Shown one piece after another: positions 1-6,700 of a DNA stretch of 8,650 nucleotides. The stretch's first letter is position 1. Each line of letters opens with the position of its first letter. Under the pieces are notes generated by a model. The model did not search any database and was not told the origin of the DNA. It was given only the letters and a program-made list of their open reading frames with translations. Source of the stretch: Nitrosomonadales bacterium. Its GTDB lineage: Bacteria > Pseudomonadota > Gammaproteobacteria > Burkholderiales > Sulfuricellaceae. Location of the stretch: assembly GCA_003104895.1 (NCBI GenBank), contig PQAG01000001.1:1-8650 (forward strand), in the 5' to 3' direction. Made by a program: the position numbers and the translations under genes.

Positions 1-284
1 ACCAGCATGCCGCATTTCCGGTATTCAGGGTCAATGCCGGTGTTGTTTCTCAGTTCGTCAACCCAGATGGGAAACAGGCCAGTGCTGTACTCGGTCAGGC
101 GAGTGACTGCTTCGGAATATTCCCACGGCAAAAGCGGGTAGAGAATGCCGCCGCCCGCCCATGAAGATTCCTGCCCCGCCTGATTGCGTTCGATCAGGCT
201 GATCTTTATGCCGGCGCGGGCAAGCTCCAGCGCCGTGCTGTAGCCGATTACGCCGCCGCCAAGTATGATGCAATCCGGTTCCAA
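1..284 (-). CDS. FAD-dependent oxidoreductase, DAO family (ThiO/glycine oxidase-like), N-terminal part only
   Basis: Only the first 94 residues lie in the window; the gene runs off the left edge. The N-terminus is a classic Rossmann dinucleotide-binding motif: G9-G10-G11-V-I-G14 right after a short beta strand, and an acidic residue E32 at the end of the second strand (SLIER), where the FAD ribose binds. It is followed by a SSWAGGGILYP segment typical of the D-amino-acid oxidase/glycine oxidase family. The family oxidises amines or amino acids with FAD; ThiO makes the glycine imine for thiamine thiazole synthesis, but the specific substrate cannot be told from this fragment. The start is a TTG (282-284): no in-frame ATG or GTG lies upstream, an AGGAACGAG purine stretch sits just before it, and a promoter is placed about 30 nt upstream. 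It is transcribed divergently from the pilus operon, and no functional link to the pilins is evident. Family call is firm; the ThiO identity is tentative. Confidence 0.8.
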   Translation of the reverse strand, partial: MEPDCIILGGGVIGYSTALELARAGIKISLIERNQAGQESSWAGGGILYPLLPWEYSEAVTRLTEYSTGLFPIWVDELRNNTGIDPEYRKCGML

Positions 285-486
285 GACTCGTTCCTGTTTT
301 ATTGGGGGGCCATTATGGCGTGCCTGATGGGGTATTTCAAATATGCCTAAAGTCAGTGCTGGCTGGTGGCCATGATATGGTCATCTGCCGCCTATCAGCA
401 GAAATATCCCGTTTGTCATTTCATGCTGGTAATCTGGACATTCATTCGATAGCATTCAAAGCGTAATCAAAGGAAGGGGCGCGAAA
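285..486. other. Divergent intergenic region upstream of the pilus operon
   Basis: This 202-bp gap separates the oxidoreductase from the pilin operon. The minus-strand promoter at 312-340 is clear. For the plus-strand operon no convincing promoter was found: a TTGTCA (413-418) resembles a -35 box, but the hexamer 18 nt downstream (GACATT, 437-442) is a poor -10. No good sigma54 GG-N10-GC element is visible, although sigma54 is used for some pilin genes. A Shine-Dalgarno stretch AGGAAGGGG (471-479) precedes the first pilin start. No ORF or RNA gene is supported here. Confidence 0.5.
312..340 (-). promoter_or_regulatory. Predicted sigma70-type promoter for the FAD oxidoreductase
   Basis: On the minus strand, TTGAAA (335-340, -35, 5 of 6 matches) and CATAAT (312-317, -10, 5 of 6) are separated by exactly 17 nt. 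Transcription would start near 305, giving a leader of about 20 nt that carries the AGGAACGAG ribosome site before the TTG start at 284. The -10 lies inside an 11-bp palindrome (309-319). Seen by eye, not tested. Confidence 0.6.
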
Positions 487-915
487 ATGAAATTACATAT
501 AATTCCGGCAGGCCGAACCAGGGGCTTCACGCTGATCGAAGTGATGATCGTCGTGGCTATTATCGGGATATTGGCGGCAATTGCCCTGCCTTCTTACACA
601 GATTATTTGAGGCGTGGAAAAATTCAGGAGGCCACAACTACCCTCGCCGACAACCGGGTCATGCTGGAGCAATACTTTCAGGATAACCGCACCTATGTTG
701 GCGCTACGCTGAATACTGGTGGCACGAAATATTTTACTTATGCATTCACTGCTGGACCTACGGCCAATGCCTATACCATCACTGCAACTGGTGCCGGTGC
801 CTATGATATGAGTGGTTATAGCTACACGATAGATCAAAGCAATGCGAAAACCTCAAACGCAGGAGGGACGGTCGGAGCGGATTGCTGGCTGACCAAGCAT
901 GGTGGATCATGCTGA
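487..915 (+). CDS. pilE: Type IV pilus minor pilin, PilE-like (COG4968 type)
   Basis: A 142-residue type IV prepilin. The 13-residue basic leader ends in G13, followed by F(+1)TLIE with the conserved Glu5 and a long hydrophobic N-terminal helix ending near SYTDYLRRG. These are the hallmarks of PilD cleavage and N-methylation at Phe+1. The segment after the helix (alanine-rich, then [13 protein letters not shown]) is typical of PilE-like minor pilins. The only two cysteines, C133 and C142 (the last residue), would close a C-terminal disulfide loop as in other pilins. The start is an ATG preceded by AGGAAGGGG. The gene opens the operon; in the Pseudomonas fimU-pilVWXY1Y2E order pilE is last, so its position here is unusual. 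It could instead be a major or housekeeping pilin, but its company of minor pilins and the sequence type favour a minor pilin. Confidence 0.85.
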   Translation: MKLHIIPAGRTRGFTLIEVMIVVAIIGILAAIALPSYTDYLRRGKIQEATTTLADNRVMLEQYFQDNRTYVGATLNTGGTKYFTYAFTAGPTANAYTITATGAGAYDMSGYSYTIDQSNAKTSNAGGTVGADCWLTKHGGSC

Positions 916-1556
916 TAGTCCACGCCTCTTCAAGGAAGATCCCTGCTGGGATTAATGGCTACGCCAGATTGGGTTTCGATGCCGCTCTCGGCAGAGATAT
1001 CCCCCGCGAGTACAAAGCTGCTCAATCCGTTGAGGCAGAAAGAGGCTTCACCCTGATCGAACTGATGATTGCGATTGCAATTCTGGGGTTGACACTTGCA
1101 TTGGCGATGCCAGCATACTCGGTCTGGATACAGAACACTCTGATTAGAAATGCTACCGAGTCCTTTGTGAACGGCCTGCAGTTTGCACGCAACGAGGCTG
1201 TACGCCGCAATTCTAACGTTGAGTTTGTGGTGGGAGGGGGTTCCGCCTGGTCGGTGCAATGTACAGTGATTTCACCTGGCTGTCCGGATACCGCCGCTAT
1301 CCAGAGCAGGTCAATTGGGGAAGGTTCTTCTGCATCCGTCACAGTCACTCCCAGCAATGGCTTGACCATACGTTTCGACAGCTTTGGCAGGATGTCGTTT
1401 CCCGTTCCAGGCGTAGGCTCAACAGTTAGTTTTGACATCGATAATACCCAGTTGTCGACCTCGGATAGTCGCAATCTGCGTGTCACGATCGATACCGGCG
1501 GAAATATTCGAATGTGCGACCCCAATGTTTCCTCGCCCGACCCGCGCCACTGCTAA
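909..1556 (+). CDS. fimT: Type IV pilus minor pseudopilin, FimT/GspH family
   Basis: A GspH/FimT-type pseudopilin of 215 residues from the ATG at 909. The processing site is G46 then FTLIE with Glu5, followed by a hydrophobic helix ([20 protein letters not shown]) and the motif [14 protein letters not shown], which is diagnostic of the FimT/FimU/GspH family. Four cysteines occur in the mature part (the QCTV and PGCP pair, and two in the last 14 residues). In the family it joins the minor-pilin tip complex, and FimT proteins of some species bind DNA for uptake. Start choice: the ATG overlaps the pilE stop by 7 nt (ATGCTGA), suggesting translational coupling, but its ribosome site (GGTGGA) is weak. 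Alternatives are TTG at 882 or TTG at 969. Every choice leaves a leader longer than the usual 6-20 residues: 46 from 909, 26 from 969. DNA binding is not claimed from the sequence. Confidence 0.85.
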   Translation: MLIVHASSRKIPAGINGYARLGFDAALGRDIPREYKAAQSVEAERGFTLIELMIAIAILGLTLALAMPAYSVWIQNTLIRNATESFVNGLQFARNEAVRRNSNVEFVVGGGSAWSVQCTVISPGCPDTAAIQSRSIGEGSSASVTVTPSNGLTIRFDSFGRMSFPVPGVGSTVSFDIDNTQLSTSDSRNLRVTIDTGGNIRMCDPNVSSPDPRHC

Positions 1557-1574
1557 CGATAGGGTAATGTGATT

Positions 1575-1976
1575 ATGGACATCGACATAAAACAGTCTTC
1601 TCCAGGTTCGCAGCAGGGCATTGTGCTGCTTGAAGCGCTCATCGCCATCCTGATCTTTTCGATGGGGATTCTGGCTGTTGTCGGATTGCAGGCGGCGATG
1701 ATCAAGAATACATCGGACGCGAGATTTCGCTCTGAGGCAGGTTTTATTGCTCAGCAGAGGATAGGTCTGATCTGGTCGGATCCTGCAAACGCAGGTGCCT
1801 TTCTTGAGGCTTCGCCAGGCACGGATATCTCTACGATTTTACCCGGAGGGACGCGCACGACTGAACAAATATCGCCGGGAGAATTCCGCGTCACAGTTAA
1901 CTGGATGCCTCCATCTGAAACCGGATCACCCGTGACACATACATATGTCATGGTCGCGCGCGTGGCAGGGGGCTGA
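1575..1976 (+). CDS. pilV: Type IV pilus minor pilin PilV
   Basis: A 133-residue prepilin with leader MDIDIKQSSPGSQQG, cleaved before IVLLE (Glu5), then LIAILIFSMGILAVVGLQAAM. The segment GLQAAMIKNTSDARFRSEAGFIAQQRI is a good match to the PilV pattern, as is the closing pattern of a short beta-rich C-terminus (VTVNW ... THTYVMVARV). The protein has no cysteines. PilV is a core member of the minor-pilin complex that primes assembly and holds PilY1 at the pilus tip. The ATG at 1575 is chosen; a GTG at 1569 two codons upstream is closer to the AGGG at 1561-1564 and is a real alternative. The gene lies 18 nt after fimT and one nucleotide before pilW, so co-transcription is nearly certain. Confidence 0.88.
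   Translation: MDIDIKQSSPGSQQGIVLLEALIAILIFSMGILAVVGLQAAMIKNTSDARFRSEAGFIAQQRIGLIWSDPANAGAFLEASPGTDISTILPGGTRTTEQISPGEFRVTVNWMPPSETGSPVTHTYVMVARVAGG
1967..1972 (+). promoter_or_regulatory. Ribosome binding site setting the pilW start
   Basis: AGGGGG lies 5 nt before the ATG at 1978, inside the last codons of pilV. It decides against the in-frame ATG at 1945, which has no such site and would overlap pilV by 32 nt. Confidence 0.7.
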
Positions 1977-1977
1977 T

Positions 1978-2964
1978 ATGAATAGCAATATGCAAAAATC
2001 GCATAGCCTGGGATTCAGTCTGGTTGAAATCATGGTGGGTTTGGTGATTGGACTCCTCGCAACCTTGGTCATCATGCAGGTTTTTTCTGTCTTCGAGGGG
2101 CAGAAACGCAGCACGACCGGAGGGGCGGACGCTCAGACCAACGGCAGCGTGGCGATCTATACCATTCAGCGTGAGGCATCCATGGCGGGGTATGGAATGC
2201 CGGTTTTCAGCACACAGAACCCAGCCCTCAGGTGTGACCCTCTCCCAACGTTCGGTGGTGCCGGACTTTTCCCGGTGCTTATCACCGATGGCGGTGCGGG
2301 GAGCGATACGCTGACTATCCGTTATGGCTCAACGCAGCGGGGTGGCATTCCGGTTGCCGGGACATTTGCGGGTACCAGCGTGACAGTCACCAATAATCTG
2401 GGCTGTCAGGTGGGCGATGTCGTGTTGGTGGTGAATGGCTCGAGTTGCGCGATGCAGCAGGTAAGTGCCCTGCCGGACAATACCCATGTCACGCTGGCTG
2501 CCGCCCCTGCGGTAATGGCTGGAAACATCGCCTGCATGGGTGATTGGAATGAGGTGGTCTTTACAACAGCAGCCGGCGGCCTGACCCGCAACGGGATCCC
2601 CAGTACCGCTGATGTTGTCAGTCTGCAAGCGCAATATGGACTGACCGCAGCAGCTGGCACCAGCAATACCGTGGCTTCTTGGGAAAATGCCGCTGCCGCG
2701 CCGGACCTCACAATGCGCCGCCGTATCAGGGCAATCCGTATCGCGCTCATTACGCGCAACGGTGCATATGAAAAAGGCGTGGTCAGCTACACCTGCAACA
2801 CGGCAGCCCCCAAGCCAAATCAGACTTGTATCTGGACCGGTGACCCGACTCCGGTCAACGTCGATTTATCGGGACTGGGGTCAGACTGGGACCATTATCG
2901 TTACAACGTCTTTGAGACCATCATTCCCCTGCGCAATATGGTCTGGTCCAGCAACACGCTTTGA
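1978..2964 (+). CDS. pilW: Type IV pilus minor pilin PilW
   Basis: A 328-residue prepilin. The 12-residue leader ends in G12 and is followed by FSLVE (Glu5), then IMVGLVIGLLATLVIMQVFSVFE and a QKR segment; FSLVEIMVGLVIG is the PilW signature. Next comes AIYTIQREASMAGYGM, the conserved alpha/beta junction of PilW/GspJ-like proteins. The large globular domain contains seven cysteines or so, including a pair near the C-terminus (YTC ... QTCIW). The C-terminal stretch RAIRIALITRNG followed by RYNVFETIIPLRNM is the usual ending of this family, so the gene looks complete. PilW works with PilV and PilX in the tip complex with PilY1. The gene is 1 nt after pilV and is followed by 26 nt before pilX. 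Confidence 0.9.
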   Translation: MNSNMQKSHSLGFSLVEIMVGLVIGLLATLVIMQVFSVFEGQKRSTTGGADAQTNGSVAIYTIQREASMAGYGMPVFSTQNPALRCDPLPTFGGAGLFPVLITDGGAGSDTLTIRYGSTQRGGIPVAGTFAGTSVTVTNNLGCQVGDVVLVVNGSSCAMQQVSALPDNTHVTLAAAPAVMAGNIACMGDWNEVVFTTAAGGLTRNGIPSTADVVSLQAQYGLTAAAGTSNTVASWENAAAAPDLTMRRRIRAIRIALITRNGAYEKGVVSYTCNTAAPKPNQTCIWTGDPTPVNVDLSGLGSDWDHYRYNVFETIIPLRNMVWSSNTL

Positions 2965-2981
2965 TCATGGGCGGAGAGCAT

Positions 2982-2985
2982 GGAG
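2982..2985 (+). promoter_or_regulatory. Ribosome binding site setting the pilX start
   Basis: GGAG lies 5 nt before the ATG at 2991. The in-frame ATG at 2967 and TTG at 2961 lack a comparable site, so 2991 is preferred. Confidence 0.6.
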
Positions 2986-2990
2986 AAATC

Positions 2991-3755
2991 ATGAAACACA
3001 TATGCACATACTGGAAACAGCAAGATCGCAGGGGCCTTCCATATCTCGCCGGTAGCACTGCTTGTGGAAATGGCTGTATTCTGCTGGCACTGGGCCGCAT
3101 CGGGCAACCACAAGAGCGGAACAATACACGCGAAGGGCAAAAAGGCGTTGTGCTCTTCATTGCACTGATCGCTCTGGTTGTGATGTCGCTGGCAGCAGTG
3201 GCGCTGGTGCGCTCGGTTGATACTTCCACCTTGGTTGCTGGCAATCTCGCCTTCAAGCAGGCTGCAACTTCCGCCGCGGACGCTGGTGTTGAGGCCGCTA
3301 TTCCGTGGATGGCCACGACTCAAACTGCCCAGATGGCGCTCAACAAGGATCCATGGACTGATGCAACGCACGCTTTTAACGTGGATGCCCCGGCAAATGG
3401 CTACTATTCGAGCATAGCGGTTCCAGCCGATCTGACTGCTGATTCGACCTGGACCTCCGGTGCTAGCCGGCCCGGCACGGGCGCCAACTTCGATGCCAAC
3501 GGGCTGGATTCAACGACTGGCAATACGGTTCGCTACATCATTCAGCGCGTTTGCCGGAATGCCAACCAGTTGCTCTCCACAGCCAACTGTCTTTTCAGTG
3601 ATTCCTCAGAGGACAATGGCTCCAAGCGCGGCCGGCTTTCCTATGAGGCGGGACTCGGTTCGGGTGCCATCTCCGGCAGCCCGGTCTATCGTATTACTGC
3701 AAGGGTAACCGGCCCCAGGAATACTGTCAGTTACATTCAGGCATATGCCTACTAG
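2991..3755 (+). CDS. pilX: Type IV pilus minor pilin PilX
   Basis: A 254-residue protein whose mature part starts at G52 then VVLFIALIALVVMSLAAVAL, the PilX signature. It is followed by VRSVDTSTLVAGNLAFKQAA and the family motif SAADAGVEAA. As in other PilX (and the related T2SS GspK), position 5 after the cleavage site is not Glu (here Ile), fitting a pilin added at the tip without the Glu5 to N-terminus pairing. Two cysteines (QRVC ... TANC) probably pair. The mature domain (about 202 residues) is of normal length. The unusual part is the 52-residue leader, with three cysteines and a hydrophobic patch (CILLALG); no in-frame ATG, GTG or TTG occurs between 2991 and the processing site. The gene sits between pilW and pilY1, and its stop codon overlaps the pilY1 ribosome site. 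Confidence 0.88.
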   Translation: MKHICTYWKQQDRRGLPYLAGSTACGNGCILLALGRIGQPQERNNTREGQKGVVLFIALIALVVMSLAAVALVRSVDTSTLVAGNLAFKQAATSAADAGVEAAIPWMATTQTAQMALNKDPWTDATHAFNVDAPANGYYSSIAVPADLTADSTWTSGASRPGTGANFDANGLDSTTGNTVRYIIQRVCRNANQLLSTANCLFSDSSEDNGSKRGRLSYEAGLGSGAISGSPVYRITARVTGPRNTVSYIQAYAY

Positions 3756-3760
3756 GAGGT
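3754..3760 (+). promoter_or_regulatory. Strong ribosome binding site for pilY1, overlapping the pilX stop
   Basis: AGGAGGT is a perfect anti-16S match whose first two bases are the end of the pilX TAG (3753-3755). Spacing favours the second of two adjacent ATGs (3765, 4 nt away) over the first (3762, 1 nt away). The overlap means ribosomes ending pilX are delivered directly onto the pilY1 start. Confidence 0.75.
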
Positions 3761-3764
3761 CATG

Positions 3765-6700
3765 ATGACACACTCACCGCATATGAACCGCTACCAAAGC
3801 ATATTTGCCTGTCTGGCTCTATGCGCTGGCCTTGCGGCGCCGAACGCTGCGCATGCTGCCCTGGTTAATCTGGCCAACGCGCCGCTGGCGACCGCTACGA
3901 CAACAACTGTTTTACCCAATATCATGTTCACCCTGGACGATTCGGGCAGTATGGATTGGGATTTCATGCCGGACTGGGTGGGCTATGACTATTCCCGCAG
4001 CAGTCAGCCGAATCTTTATAGAAATTCCGCCTGGAACGTGGCCTACTACAATCCGGCGGTTACCTATTCTCCGCCTGTGCATTTCAATGCGGACGGGTCG
4101 CTGAATACGACAGCCTACCCCAGCAAAAACTCAGGCTGGAACAGCGTCAAGTATGATGCTTTTGGCGTCCTGAGTTACGACACGAATGTTGATGGCCGTC
4201 CTAATCAGCTCTGTCCGGATGGCAGCACACCAACAGGCACCGCGCCGAATGGCGCCTGCGATCTGACCGGAGGCCGAGCCAATTTTTTCACCTTTGTTGT
4301 GGGGGAGTATTGCGACAAGCCGAACCTGAAAAACTGTATCCCCGCAACGGCACCCAGCGGGGCATACAAATATCCTGCTCCATTGCGCTGGTGCAATAAC
4401 GCGGCTCTGGCGCAAAGCGGGGGAACGAATGCTTGCCAGTCGATCCGCGTAGGCACTTTTACTTACAGGCGCCACCCCGGCGCCGTGGGAGCAACCGCTA
4501 CTTTGACGATTTCGAGCGGTACCAGCACCAGCGTAAGTAGCGTCAAGGTGAACGGGCTGGAAATTTTGTCCGCGACTACATCCGGATCAAACGATAGCAC
4601 CATTGTCGCAACACGGATTAGAGATAAAATCAACGCCTGCTCGTCAAGTTCCGCAGGTAATTGCACGACTGCCGGGTACAAGGCAACGGCTTCCGCTAGC
4701 GTCGTCACGATTATTGCACCGGGTGCCATTACCTATATACCTGAAGTCACCAAGGCGTCCGGTTCAAAAACCATCACGCCCTCCGCCTTTAGCGGCGGCA
4801 TACCCGGCAATACGGTTTACACCGAAATCGATCCAGCCAATAACAGCTACCCCTATCCGGGCACCGCTGCCAAGCACCCTAACCGCACTGATTGCGCTGG
4901 CACGACCTGCACTTACCCTGAAGAAATGACCAACTATGCCAACTGGTTTACCTACTACCATACCCGCATGGGCATGATGAAATCCGGGGTGAGCCGCGCC
5001 TTCAAAGCCTTAGATAACAAATACCGCGTGGGCTTTAACGTGATTAACTATACCGGGGTAACAGATGGCTCAAATTTTCTGCACATCGACATATTTGAGC
5101 TGGCGCACAAGAACTCGTGGTACAGCAAACTGTTCCAAGCTGACTTGGGAGGGGGCACGCCGCTGCAAAACTCGCTGGGCAAGGTGGGCCGGATTTTTGC
5201 AAATAAGGTGGCTGGCCAGCAGGATCCCATGCAGTATTCCTGCCAGCAGAATTTTTCAATTCTTTCTACGGATGGCTACTGGAATAGCTCGACAGGCACA
5301 TACAGTCTGTCGCTTGGCAGCGTAGGCAACATGGATGGTCCCGGCACGCCTCGTCCGATGCTGGAAGGAACGACGGCAACCAGCAATACGCTGGCGGATA
5401 TTGCCAAATATTATTATGAAACCGACCTGCGCACGCCTGCATTGGCTAATTGCGGCACACCGATTCCCCCCGCGACAGTGGGGCCGCTATGCGAGGATAA
5501 CGTATTCATCAGCGCCACGGATAACAACACCAAGCAACATATGACCAGTTTTACCATCGGACTGGGCGCAGATGGCACGCTGGTGTATCAGGAAGATTAT
5601 CTGAACGCGACCGAGGGCGATTTTTATGATCTGAAAAACAACCTCAATGGGGTGAACTGGTCTAACCCGATAGCCAACTCCGAAGGCGAGCGCATCGATG
5701 ATCTCTGGCACGCGGCGGTCAATGGCCGGGGCGAGTATTTCAGCGCAAAGAACCCGGATCAAATTGTCAAGGGGCTGGCCAAGGCACTGGCAGCCATGAA
5801 GGCGGCAGGCGGGGCCGGCTCGGCGGCAGCCACGAGTACGTTGAACCCGGTGAATCTGGATAACAAATCTTTTGTGGCCAGCTATACGACCGTGAGCTGG
5901 CGTGGCAATCTGGAAGCTCGCCTGATTGACCTGACGACAGGTGCGACCAGCGAAACCGCCATATGGTGCGTGGAAGATGTCGTGCCAACGTACGTCTGTA
6001 ACTCTCCAAGCTATCTCCAGAACGATACCAGTGGCGGCAGCAATGTCTGGTATTGTGTAACACCTTCCCAGACCTCTTGCGCTGGCGGTACGCTGGTCGG
6101 CACTGACTGCAAGGTTGAAGTGCCAGCCAGTTGCACTGGTACGCTGAAAAACAAGGTGACCACGAATTCTGATACACGCAATATTTACATGAAGGATGCC
6201 GCAGGCAGCGCTACTCTGGTTAAATTTGACTATAACAACATGACCCCCAGCCAGCAGGCCTATTTCAATTCGCCAACGGCCCTGAGCCAATGGCCCACCC
6301 TGACTGCGCCACAACAGACGCTTGCGTCCGGAGCTAACCTGGTCAACTATCTGCGCGGCCAGACCGGCTATGAAGACCGCACGGCTAATGTGGAGAAGCT
6401 CTATCGTTATCGCGAAGCTACGATGGGCGATGCAATCGAATCCCAACCCATATTTATCGGAAAGCCCACATTCAATTACACCGATTCCGGCTATGACACC
6501 TTTAAATCAGATAAGGCTGGACGTGCAAAAACAGTTTTTCTGGGTACCAACGACGGCATGCTGCATGCTTTCAATGCGGATACAGGAGAGGAGCGCTGGG
6601 CTTATGTTCCCAGCATGGTGATGCCCAAGATGTGGAAGCTGGCGGACAAGAACTATGCCGGTTTGCATACTTACTATGTGAACGGAACTGCGGTAAGTGG

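Noticed and set aside
413..442. Possible pilus operon promoter (TTGTCA, 18 nt, GACATT)
   Set aside because: The -35 is fair but the -10 matches the consensus poorly. Not good enough to annotate as a promoter.
435..450. Sigma54-like TGGACA ... TCGA element upstream of pilE
   Set aside because: It lacks the required GG-N10-GC core.
1022..1525. Minus-strand open frame opposite fimT (and similar ones opposite pilE, pilW and pilX)
   Set aside because: These are antisense shadows of well-recognised pilin genes, with no own motifs or start signals.
2980..2994. Four-codon ORF (MEKS) ending in an ATGA overlap with the pilX start
   Set aside because: It could be a coupling mini-ORF, but its own GGAGAG lies only 1 nt from its ATG, and such short frames arise often by chance.
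3762..3764. ATG three bases upstream of the chosen pilY1 start
   Set aside because: It is only 1 nt from the end of the AGGAGGT ribosome site, which is too close; the next ATG is better spaced. The difference is a single Met.
5487..6446. Long minus-strand open frame of 319 codons opposite pilY1
   Set aside because: It lies wholly inside pilY1, whose reading frame has clear vWA and propeller motifs. The antisense product shows no family features and no ribosome site was evident.
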